A DNA stretch of 8,546 nucleotides from Clostridiales bacterium (GCA_026419635.1 JANZZB010000058.1:1-8546); one strand, 5' to 3'; positions 1-5,426 are shown, counted from the first letter of the stretch. Program-made: numbers and translations. The notes: generated from the sequence alone by a model not told the origin.

Positions 1-1
1 G

Positions 2-1192
2 TACATATTGCAAAACAACAGCATTTCGAATCCGGGTATTATTCACCCAGGCCTTGCGCTCTATATTCCGGCGGCGCGTCATCGCGTAGCACAGGGAGAG
101 TCCTTATGGACGATCGCGCAGCGTTACGGCGTTTCCCTGCAGAATCTGATCCGAGCAAACAACATTACGGACCCGAACAATATAAGCCCGGGAATGGTCC
201 TTATAATCCCACGCAAAACGAGGCCGGTTAAAAGCGTGAACGGGTACATTTATATCTTAGGGCAGGATGCCGTCCCGATTGTCCGGGAAGTCGGCGGATA
301 TCTTACCTATCTAAGCCCGTTTGCCTATTTGATTACAGAGGACGCAAGCCTGCAGCCGATCGACGACGGCCCGGCTCTCGGAGTCGCAAACGCGGAAAGG
401 GTCATCCCGATGATGGCGGTCACGAACTTTACTGCCACATCCCGTGGGGAGAATCTCGCTTCGATCATATTAAACAACCCGACGATGGTCGAACAACTTC
501 TGACGAATATTTTAAACGTCATGCGGCGAAAAGGATATCAGGGGTTAAACATCGATTTCGAGAACGTTCTGCCCCGTGACCGGGAGGCTTACAACAGCTT
601 TCTCACCCGCGCCGTCGCGCGTCTGCATGCAAACGGCTATTTTCTTTCCACTGCCTTGGCACCGAAAACCGGGCCGACGCAGGCAGGGCTTTTATATGAA
701 GCGCATGATTATCCGGCGCACGGCAGGATAGTCGACTTCGTCATTCTGATGACATATGAATGGGGGTACCGGAAAGGCCCGCCGCAGGCGATCTCCCCGA
801 TTAACCGGATCCGGGAGGTGCTCGACTACGCCGTTTCGGTCATCCCGAGAGACAAAATCTATCTCGGATTTCAAATTTACGCAAGGGACTGGACCCTCCC
901 GCACGAGGAAGGGCAAGAGGCCGAGACGTTCAGCCCGCAGGAGGCCGTGGTGCGGGCCGCGCAGTACGGCGCTACGATTCAATATGACAATACGGCGCAG
1001 GCTCCCTTTTACCGATATACGGATGCGCAGGGGAGGGCGCACGAAGTGTGGCTTGAGGACGCCCGAAGCGCGCAGGCGAAGTTCGACCTGGCCAAGGAGT
1101 ACAATCTGGCCGGGATCAGTTATTGGGCCCTCGGTTACCCCTTCCCGCAGAACTGGGCTCTTTTGGAGGATAACTTCACGGTTAGGAAATAG
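2..1192 (+). CDS. LysM-GH18 peptidoglycan hydrolase (SleL/YaaH-like), 5' partial
   Basis: The reading frame is open to the left edge, so the true start is outside the window. The in-frame TTG at 8 has no ribosome binding site and falls inside a domain. The first visible residues (SNPGIIHPGLALYIP) look like the end of one LysM repeat. A complete second LysM follows at about 77-211 (HRVAQGESLW to PGMVLIIP). The rest is a glycoside hydrolase 18 barrel: GLNIDFENV carries the family DxE motif, with catalytic Glu at 560-562 and its partner Asp at 554-556, followed by the MTYEWG strand and a C-terminal GISYWALG strand. In Bacillus, proteins of this architecture (SleL/YaaH) are spore-coat or cortex-associated N-acetylglucosaminidases that degrade cortex fragments during germination. 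That role here is inferred from architecture. Base composition is clearly richer in G+C than the downstream genes (36 of 60 in 601-660 by hand count). It is convergent with the tRNA-Thr gene. Confidence 0.9.
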   Translation, partial: YILQNNSISNPGIIHPGLALYIPAARHRVAQGESLWTIAQRYGVSLQNLIRANNITDPNNISPGMVLIIPRKTRPVKSVNGYIYILGQDAVPIVREVGGYLTYLSPFAYLITEDASLQPIDDGPALGVANAERVIPMMAVTNFTATSRGENLASIILNNPTMVEQLLTNILNVMRRKGYQGLNIDFENVLPRDREAYNSFLTRAVARLHANGYFLSTALAPKTGPTQAGLLYEAHDYPAHGRIVDFVILMTYEWGYRKGPPQAISPINRIREVLDYAVSVIPRDKIYLGFQIYARDWTLPHEEGQEAETFSPQEAVVRAAQYGATIQYDNTAQAPFYRYTDAQGRAHEVWLEDARSAQAKFDLAKEYNLAGISYWALGYPFPQNWALLEDNFTVRK

Positions 1193-1214
1193 AGAACCAG
1201 AGACAATGATACGA

Positions 1215-1251
1215 AAAAATCCTTAGAACCCGTATGGTTCTAAGGATTTTT
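1215..1251. terminator. Bidirectional rho-independent terminator between GH18 gene and tRNA-Thr
   Basis: A perfect 16-bp stem (1215-1230 with 1236-1251) closes a five-base CGTAT loop. The plus-strand right arm ends in five T. Read on the minus strand the arm ends in six T (1219-1214). It can therefore end transcription of the hydrolase (stop at 1192) and of the convergent tRNA gene, whose CCA end lies only two bases away. Confidence 0.9.
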
Positions 1252-1253
1252 CA

Positions 1254-1329
1254 TGGAGCTGGTGATCTGACTTGAACAGACGACCTGCTGATTACGAATC
1301 AGCTGCACTACCGACTGTGCTACACCAGC
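1254..1329 (-). tRNA. tRNA-Thr (anticodon CGU)
   Basis: The reverse complement folds as a full cloverleaf of 76 bases including an encoded CCA. The acceptor stem GCTGGTG (1323-1329) pairs perfectly with CACCAGC (1258-1264). The D stem is GCAC/GTGC. The anticodon stem GCTGA/TCAGC encloses the loop TTCGTAA. The T arm is GTCTG-TTCAAGT-CAGAT with one G-T pair. The discriminator is T and CCA is encoded at 1256-1254. The anticodon CGT (1294-1296 on the plus strand) reads ACG threonine codons. This is the rarer threonine isoacceptor, so others should exist elsewhere in the genome. Confidence 0.95.
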
Positions 1330-1680
1330 ATATTTAATTTTCGCTGTTATTATCCTGTTTTCTGCGTTTGTGTTTAATTTATTTTAATATCTTCAAATTA
1401 AAATAAGACACAAAATATTTAATTAATTCTTTAACGCATTATAAAGTATAAGGTTTATAAAACGTTTTGTCAATTTCCAATTTATAAAAACAGGTTCATA
1501 TTTGTGGTTTATGCTCCTTTAAATTTTTCAAGTTTATCTTTGATTTTCCTGAAGTTATATTGCCGGCAAATAAAGAGGCATCCTCAACGGAGTCTCTTAT
1601 ATTATTTAGTATGGATTTAGATAATTAGTTATTTTTTCACCTTTCTGCGTCATAAAATTTACTTAGGAGGAGATGTTTTT
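1330..1680. other. AT-rich intergenic region between tRNA-Thr and the 52-codon gene
   Basis: No convincing reading frame is seen. The left third is the tRNA leader and promoter. The rest is the upstream region of the small gene at 1681. It contains a 10-base palindrome TTGCCGGCAA at 1560-1569 and an imperfect hairpin at 1573-1598 (AAGAG/CTCTT outside, CTC/GAG inside). I could not find a clear sigma-A promoter for the small gene; a GATAAT at 1620-1625 lacks a usable -35. Confidence 0.6.
1445..1473 (-). promoter_or_regulatory. Promoter for tRNA-Thr
   Basis: On the minus strand a perfect -35 TTGACA (1473-1468) is followed after 17 bases by TATACT (1450-1445), five of six matches to the -10 consensus. 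Transcription would begin near 1438, leaving a leader of roughly 110 bases before the tRNA 5' end, to be removed by RNase P. No other gene lies between this promoter and the tRNA. Confidence 0.7.
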
Positions 1681-1839
1681 ATGGACAATACTCTTATAGA
1701 ACGATTAGCGGTGCTTTATTTAGAACATCAGGAGATGGAAAACGTAACTGCTGAAGAGTTGGCTGAAAAATACATCAACGCAAAGAAAGAAATAATAGAT
1801 GCTATTAGCCAGACGAATATCGAATCATTTCAAAATTGA
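1681..1839 (+). CDS. Small orphan protein, 52 aa, unknown function
   Basis: The ATG at 1681 is preceded by a full AGGAGG (1665-1670) ten bases upstream, and the frame ends at TGA 1837-1839 directly before a terminator. This makes it a believable gene despite its length. The product begins MDNTLIERLA and continues through YLEHQEMENV, EELAEKYINA and KKEIIDAI. It is acidic, has no cysteine, no membrane segment and no signal peptide, and is rich in residues that favour helix, suggesting two amphipathic helices joined at NVTAEE. I do not recognise the family and assign no function. It stands alone, with terminator-bounded units on both sides, so it is probably its own transcription unit. Confidence 0.7.
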   Translation: MDNTLIERLAVLYLEHQEMENVTAEELAEKYINAKKEIIDAISQTNIESFQN

Positions 1840-1847
1840 TTTTATGT

Positions 1848-1879
1848 ACCGACCTTGATAAATAGGTCGGTTATTTTTT
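1848..1879 (+). terminator. Rho-independent terminator of the 52-codon gene
   Basis: An 8-bp perfect stem ACCGACCT (1848-1855) / AGGTCGGT (1864-1871) with an eight-base loop is followed by TATTTTTT. It begins nine bases after the stop codon of the small gene. Confidence 0.85.
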
Positions 1880-2145
1880 GTCCACTGGGCTTTGTAAAAG
1901 ATTGCGCATATGTTAATTCAATTATGTACTAATAGCCTATGCCTGTATATAGGCTATTGCAGGGCAATTAGCATAGAGAGCAAGTAAACATACTGCTAAA
2001 AAAATCGGGTTTAAATGCCTATGTAATAGTATTTTTAAAAGCATGAAATCGAGCAATCGAAATAATATAATACAATTCTTGTAAAATATTAAATATGTAA
2101 AAACGGTTTTATTGATATTTAATCTACCAAAAAACCTGCTTTATC
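1880..2145. other. Gene-free AT-rich stretch upstream of the rpsF promoter
   Basis: Between the small gene's stop (1839) and the rpsF start (2239) there are about 400 bases without a gene. Apart from the terminator, the 1931-1958 hairpin and the rpsF promoter and leader, which are listed separately, I see only AT-rich sequence and a short direct repeat ATCGA-GCA-ATCGA near 2047-2059. No reading frame with a ribosome binding site was found. Confidence 0.6.
1931..1958. repeat. Perfect 10-bp inverted repeat (hairpin) without a T run
   Basis: AATAGCCTAT (1931-1940) is the exact reverse complement of ATAGGCTATT (1949-1958), with the eight-base spacer GCCTGTAT. Neither strand has a T run after the stem, so it is not an ordinary terminator. 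It lies in a gene-free stretch. An RNA hairpin, an operator or a small repeat element are all possible. Confidence 0.6.
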
Positions 2146-2173
2146 TTGACAATGAAGCTAACATATATATAAT
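2146..2173 (+). promoter_or_regulatory. Promoter of the rpsF-ssb-rpsR operon
   Basis: A perfect TTGACA (2146-2151) and a perfect TATAAT (2168-2173) are separated by 16 bases. This is a consensus housekeeping promoter, as expected for ribosomal protein genes. Transcription would start near 2180, giving a leader of about 60 bases. Confidence 0.85.
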
Positions 2174-2190
2174 ATATTAGATGTATCCTT

Positions 2191-2221
2191 GTCACCAGCA
2201 TGGACTGGTGGCCAAAAGTCC
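2191..2221 (+). promoter_or_regulatory. Structured rpsF leader, possible S6:S18 autoregulatory element
   Basis: GTCACCAG (2191-2198) pairs with CTGGTGGC (2205-2212), including one T-G pair, closing the loop CATGGA. GGAC at 2202-2205, in the loop and first stem base, is complementary to GTCC at 2218-2221, so a pseudoknot just before the ribosome binding site (AGGAGG at 2225-2230) is possible. Published work describes an rpsF leader motif bound by the S6:S18 complex. Both proteins are encoded in this operon. I could not confirm the conserved CCG feature of that motif, so the identity is an inference from position. Confidence 0.45.
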
Positions 2222-2238
2222 AAAAGGAGGTGCAAAAA

Positions 2239-2535
2239 ATGACCGATATCAAAAACAAGTATGAAACCGTGTTCGTCGTCGATACATCAATCGGCGAAGA
2301 AAATGTTTCAGCCGTCATTGAAAAATTCAAAACACTCATTGAGTCAAATGGCACTCTCGAGAAAGTTGATGACTGGGGAAAACGCAGACTTGCTTACCCG
2401 ATCGACTACAAGACCGAGGGACATTACGTTCTTATTGAATTTACTTCGGCGCCTGATTTCCCGGCAGAGCTTGACCGTGTTTACAAGATTACCGACAGCT
2501 TGATCCGCTCGTTAATCATTGCAAAAGAATCGTAA
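2239..2535 (+). CDS. rpsF: 30S ribosomal protein S6
   Basis: A 98-residue protein of normal bacterial S6 length. It begins with the family beta strand KYETVFVVD and contains DDWGKRRLAYPIDYKTEGHY, the signature region, followed by the YVLIEF strand. S6 binds the central domain of 16S rRNA in the 30S platform as a dimer with S18, which is encoded two genes downstream. The start at 2239 is chosen because AGGAGG (2225-2230) lies eight bases upstream. An in-frame ATG at 2200 lies in the loop of the leader hairpin, has no ribosome binding site and would add 13 non-homologous residues. It is the first gene of the operon. Confidence 0.97.
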   Translation: MTDIKNKYETVFVVDTSIGEENVSAVIEKFKTLIESNGTLEKVDDWGKRRLAYPIDYKTEGHYVLIEFTSAPDFPAELDRVYKITDSLIRSLIIAKES

Positions 2536-2552
2536 TCGAGGAGGCGTAATTT

Positions 2553-2975
2553 ATGCTGAACAAGGCCATTCTTATGGGGAGATTAACCGGGGATCCCGAG
2601 CTTAGACATACCCCAAATAATACGGCCGTAACCTCGTTTACTCTTGCAGTAAACCGATCCTTCAGCCGCTCCGGCGAACAGCAAACTGATTTTATTGACA
2701 TTGTCGCTTGGGGAAGTACGGCTGAATTTGTTACAAAGTGGTTTCACAAAGGAATGCTGGTCGCAGTTTCCGGTCGCATTCAGACAAGAAACTGGGAAGA
2801 TAAGCAGGGGAACAAGCGCAAATCGGTGGAAATCGTTGCCGATGAAGTGCATTTTGCGGAGCCGAAGAAGGATACGGCAGCAAGGCCTGATGATACAATG
2901 CCTGGCTTTGGTATTCCTTCCGGAAATGCCGATTTTAGTGAGCTTGCCGATGATGACGGTGAGCTTCCGTTTTGA
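2553..2975 (+). CDS. ssb: Single-stranded DNA-binding protein
   Basis: A 140-residue SSB. Residues 1 to about 105 form the OB fold (MLNKAILMGRLTGDPELRHT, then TDFIDIVAWG and KGMLVAVSGRIQTRNWEDKQG). A flexible linker rich in Pro, Gly and Asp follows, and the protein ends in the acidic tip DDDGELPF that binds partner proteins of replication and repair. It coats single-stranded DNA in replication, recombination and repair. It starts 17 bases after rpsF behind GAGGAGG. The position between rpsF and rpsR is the classic Bacillota arrangement, which marks this as the chromosomal housekeeping copy and not a mobile-element SSB. Confidence 0.97.
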   Translation: MLNKAILMGRLTGDPELRHTPNNTAVTSFTLAVNRSFSRSGEQQTDFIDIVAWGSTAEFVTKWFHKGMLVAVSGRIQTRNWEDKQGNKRKSVEIVADEVHFAEPKKDTAARPDDTMPGFGIPSGNADFSELADDDGELPF

Positions 2976-2998
2976 TTTTTTCTTGAGGAGGATAGAAA

Positions 2999-3304
2999 AT
3001 GGCTGAGAATGAAAAAGAAGTCCGTGAAACGGCTCGCTCAGAGAGATCCGATAGGTCGGAACGCTTTGAAAGACCTGATCGCGGAAGCCGCGGCAAAAAA
3101 CGCAGAAAAGTCTGTGCATTCTGCGCTGATAAAGTAGAGAGCATTGATTATAAAGATACTGCAAAACTTAGAAGATTTATTTCTGAACGGGCGAAAATTC
3201 TGCCCAGAAGAATGACGGGAACATGCGCAAGCCATCAACGCCAGTTGACCATTGCCATTAAGCGCGCAAGACATCTTGCTATGCTGCCCTATACTTCAGA
3301 CTAA
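2999..3304 (+). CDS. rpsR: 30S ribosomal protein S18, zinc-binding (C+) form with N-terminal extension
   Basis: A 101-residue S18. The conserved body starts near residue 33 (KKRRKVCAFCADK), with IDYKD, RRFISERAKILPRR and the C-terminal helix ending LAMLPYTSD. Cys39, Cys42, Cys76 and His79 (CAFC and CASH) form a likely zinc site, as in the C+ versions of ribosomal proteins; the Bacillus subtilis S18 lacks these cysteines. The first 32 residues are a charged low-complexity extension of Arg, Ser, Glu and Asp (RSER, RSDR, RFER), longer than the usual few residues. The ATG at 2999 follows GAGGAGG by about seven bases, and no later in-frame ATG exists before the conserved body. It is the last gene of the operon. 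Confidence 0.96.
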   Translation: MAENEKEVRETARSERSDRSERFERPDRGSRGKKRRKVCAFCADKVESIDYKDTAKLRRFISERAKILPRRMTGTCASHQRQLTIAIKRARHLAMLPYTSD

Positions 3305-3307
3305 AAC

Positions 3308-3339
3308 AAAAGCGGCTCATTTGAGCCGCTTTTTATTTT
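3308..3339. terminator. Bidirectional terminator of rpsF operon and mecA-like gene
   Basis: AAAAGCGGCTCA (3308-3319) is exactly complementary to TGAGCCGCTTTT (3322-3333). The plus strand continues as TATTTTT. On the minus strand the stem ends in TTTTG followed by more T. The stem starts four bases after the rpsR stop and lies six bases beyond the stop of the convergent gene, so it serves both. Confidence 0.9.
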
Positions 3340-3836
3340 TATAATTCACTTTTTTTATTAGCAAAGGCTTCGTTTAATTTCTTTAGTGAGGTACTGTCTA
3401 ATATTTTTTTTCCATGTTCTTTTATGTAAGTCTCGGAAGGTTGATTTTCATCGGAAAATGAAAATTCAAGCAGTACGGAGAGCGCTGATTCTGGTGGATT
3501 AGTGAATAAATAGTACATTTCATCCAATAGAAATAACGATGCGTCAGGAAGATCTTGAATGTAATTATATGCGTCCATAAGATCATCAATGTTGTTATAA
3601 GCGAATATTGTATGGGTTTTCTTTTTTTCTCGAACGATAAAAATCAGGTGCTTCGTTTCATAAGAGTATATCTCAATCCCGAATCCTGGCCAGCTAAGTC
3701 CCAGCATAGATATAACCGATCTTGCCATTTCGCGAATTTTCGAGAATTCCGGGTCGTTAATCTGCGTTGAAAATTCGTCACTATTACTGCTTATAGTAAT
3801 TAGTACGCTGTCATCTCCGGCTTTCGTTATCGTCAT
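3339..3836 (-). CDS. mecA: MecA-family adaptor protein (compact form)
   Basis: A 165-residue protein resembling MecA, the adaptor that delivers substrates to the ClpC ATPase for ClpCP proteolysis and that represses competence in Bacillus. The N-terminal domain (about 1-70) starts MTITKAGDDSVLITIS, aligning with MEIERINEHTVKFYMS of Bacillus MecA. The C-terminal, ClpC-binding domain (about 77-158) has the family pattern IFAYNNIDDLMDAYNYIQDLP, MYYLFTN and YIKEHGKKILD. The linker between the domains is only about six residues, making it shorter than the 218-residue Bacillus protein. I chose ATG 3836 over the in-frame ATG at 3851: the predicted transcript starts near 3857, leaving no room for a ribosome binding site before 3851, whereas GGTGAT sits seven bases before 3836. 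It is divergent from rnf. Targets are unknown. Confidence 0.7.
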   Translation of the reverse strand: MTITKAGDDSVLITISSNSDEFSTQINDPEFSKIREMARSVISMLGLSWPGFGIEIYSYETKHLIFIVREKKKTHTIFAYNNIDDLMDAYNYIQDLPDASLFLLDEMYYLFTNPPESALSVLLEFSFSDENQPSETYIKEHGKKILDSTSLKKLNEAFANKKSEL

Positions 3837-3863
3837 ACGTTGTATCACCATCCCATGTATCTG

Positions 3864-3872
3864 ATTATAACA
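3864..3872 (-). promoter_or_regulatory. Extended -10 promoter of the mecA-like gene
   Basis: On the minus strand TGTTATAAT (3872-3864) is a perfect extended -10 element (TG, one base, TATAAT). The -35 region 17 bases upstream (TCCCAA) is poor, which extended -10 promoters tolerate. Transcription would start about 20 bases before the chosen start codon. Confidence 0.55.
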
Positions 3873-3977
3873 ATGATCGAGTAAACTTGGGATGTAAAAT
3901 TATTTCCAAGGCAGCCAAGGGCATAATTTCCATATGAAGGAATAAAACAGATTCGAATATTTAATAAATAACTGTTA

Positions 3978-3995
3978 TTGATATAGGATTAACAA
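3978..3995. promoter_or_regulatory. Rex-like operator over the rnf promoter
   Basis: TTGATATAGGATTAACAA matches the clostridial Rex consensus TTGTTAAnnnnTTAACAA at 12 of 14 defined positions: the right half is perfect and the left half is five of seven. It covers the -35 box and half of the spacer, so bound repressor would block RNA polymerase. Rex represses redox genes when NADH is low, and Rnf makes NADH from reduced ferredoxin, so the link is reasonable. No rex gene is present in this window. Confidence 0.5.
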
Positions 3996-4006
3996 ATTGT
4001 TATAAT
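3978..4006 (+). promoter_or_regulatory. Promoter of the rnf operon
   Basis: TTGATA (3978-3983, five of six) and a perfect TATAAT (4001-4006) are 17 bases apart, and TG at 3998-3999 makes it also an extended -10. Transcription would start near 4013, about 90 bases before rnfC. Confidence 0.75.
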
Positions 4007-4021
4007 TATAATGGATATGTA

Positions 4022-4033
4022 TTGGCATGCCAA
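4022..4033. promoter_or_regulatory. 12-bp perfect palindrome in the rnf leader
   Basis: TTGGCATGCCAA is its own reverse complement and lies about 10-20 bases after the predicted start of rnf transcription, a usual place for a repressor operator. No regulator can be named from the sequence. Confidence 0.4.
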
Positions 4034-4102
4034 ATAGTTTCGTCAGGGCATTGTTTCAATATATTCTTTTCATTTTAGAATCGTTATAAGAGGTGATTCG
4101 CT

Positions 4103-5413
4103 ATGGCTAATACTTTTCGCGGCGGGGCTCATCCTGATGCGCAGAAAAATGCTACAAGTCACAAGCCCATTGAGGAACTAAAAGCTGCTGGAATTGTTGT
4201 TCTTCCGGTCTCTATGCATACCGGAGCCACATGCGATCCAATTGTGAAATTGGGTGATATTGTAGATCTTGGGCAAAAAATTGCGGATTCTTCCGCTTTT
4301 ATATCTGCTCCCGTACATGCAACGGTTTCGGGTAAGATTATTGCAATTGAACCCCGTTTGCATCCGAACGGATTAAAGACAACAACCATCGTTATTCAAA
4401 ACGATTACGAAGATCGTTTGCATCCTTCAATCAAGCCCAGGGACTATGAGCATTTAACCGGCGACGAACTCATTGGAATAATCAGAGAAGCGGGCATTGT
4501 GGGCCACGGGGGTGCTGCATTTCCTACACACGTAAAAATTAAGTCCGGTATCGGAAAAGTAAATAGCTTAATTATTAACGCGGCGGAATGTGAACCATAT
4601 ATTACTTCCGACCACAGAATTTTATTGGAACATGCCGATGAAGTTGTTGGCGGCATTACAATCTTAATGAAAATCTTTGGTTTAAATGAAGCTACGATCG
4701 GAATTGAAACGAATAAGCAGGACGCCATTCCAGTTTTGAAAGAAGCGATTGGCGGTCGGCAGGATATTAAAATATTCCCGTTAAAACCAAAATATCCACA
4801 GGGAGCGGAAAAACAGCTGATATCTGTCATTACCGGACGTGAAGTACCTTCCGGAGCGCTGCCTGCTGATGTCGGCGCAGCTGTCTTCAACGTTGATACA
4901 TGCGGCGCTGTATACAGAGCAGTTTCGCAAGGAATACCGATGATGCGCCGGGTTGTAACCGTTTCCGGGTCAGCGATTGCAAATCCTAAAAACCTTGATG
5001 TCAGGATCGGGACTCCTCTTGAAAAATTAATAGAAGCTACAGGCGGGTTCAAAGAAGAACCGAATAAAGTCCTAATGGGCGGTCCGATGATGGGCGTCGC
5101 ACAGTTTTCCCTTGAAGTTCCCGTTATTAAGGGAACAAATGCAATCCTTGCTTTTAGCGATGAAGAAGGGAAACATATTCGGAGCACTTCATGTATTCGT
5201 TGCGGGAAATGTGTCAATGCATGCCCTATGAACTTGGTGCCGACTTATTTATATTTATACAGCGAAAACGAAAAGCTGGAAGAATGTGAACGGTATGGGG
5301 TGCTTGATTGTATAGAATGCGGGGCATGCAATTATGAGTGCCCGGCAAGACTCTACCTTGTGCAATCCTTTAGAATGGCAAAACAGCGTATACTTGAGGC
5401 GCGCAGGAAATGA
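4103..5413 (+). CDS. rnfC: Rnf complex subunit RnfC (NADH-binding, iron-sulfur)
   Basis: A 436-residue peripheral subunit at the cytoplasmic face that exchanges electrons with NAD(H). The N-terminal part (GGAHPDAQKN, then a barrel to about residue 95 with ISAPVHATVSGKI) is typical of RnfC. The nucleotide and FMN fold, related to the 51-kDa subunit of complex I, carries GHGGAAFP at 134-141 and NAAECEPY. An SLBB-like segment follows (RRVVTVSG). Two 4Fe-4S motifs close the protein: CIRCGKCVNACP (Cys364, 367, 370, 374) and CIECGACNYECP (Cys403, 406, 409, 413). The ATG at 4103 follows AGAGGTGAT. The length is normal for Bacillota; it lacks the long C-terminal repeats of some proteobacterial RnfC proteins. 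It is the first gene of the operon. Confidence 0.97.
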   Translation: MANTFRGGAHPDAQKNATSHKPIEELKAAGIVVLPVSMHTGATCDPIVKLGDIVDLGQKIADSSAFISAPVHATVSGKIIAIEPRLHPNGLKTTTIVIQNDYEDRLHPSIKPRDYEHLTGDELIGIIREAGIVGHGGAAFPTHVKIKSGIGKVNSLIINAAECEPYITSDHRILLEHADEVVGGITILMKIFGLNEATIGIETNKQDAIPVLKEAIGGRQDIKIFPLKPKYPQGAEKQLISVITGREVPSGALPADVGAAVFNVDTCGAVYRAVSQGIPMMRRVVTVSGSAIANPKNLDVRIGTPLEKLIEATGGFKEEPNKVLMGGPMMGVAQFSLEVPVIKGTNAILAFSDEEGKHIRSTSCIRCGKCVNACPMNLVPTYLYLYSENEKLEECERYGVLDCIECGACNYECPARLYLVQSFRMAKQRILEARRK

Positions 5414-5426
5414 GAGGGATTAGGAA

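Noticed and set aside
756..1226. 156-codon plus-strand frame overlapping the GH18 gene
   Set aside because: Arg- and Ser-rich translation typical of an out-of-frame reading of G+C-rich DNA, with the GH18 frame carrying all recognisable motifs.
1573..1598. Imperfect hairpin upstream of the 52-codon gene
   Set aside because: The stems are only five and three base pairs with an asymmetric internal loop and no T run; too weak to call a terminator or riboswitch.
2047..2059. Direct repeat ATCGA-GCA-ATCGA
   Set aside because: Only two five-base copies; expected by chance, and not a CRISPR or replication iteron arrangement.
2200..2238. Upstream in-frame ATG for rpsF
   Set aside because: It sits in the loop of the leader hairpin without a ribosome binding site and adds residues not found in S6; ATG 2239 has an ideal AGGAGG.
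2583..3164. 193-codon minus-strand frame across ssb and rpsR
   Set aside because: It is antisense to two conserved genes and crosses their boundary, with no promoter or ribosome binding site.
3837..3851. Longer start (ATG 3851) for the mecA-like gene
   Set aside because: It would be only about six bases from the predicted transcript start and has no ribosome binding site, while the ATG at 3836 aligns with MecA N-termini.
4444..5217. 257-codon open frame on the minus strand inside rnfC
   Set aside because: Antisense shadow of a clearly conserved gene. Its translation shows no domain and there is no ribosome binding site.
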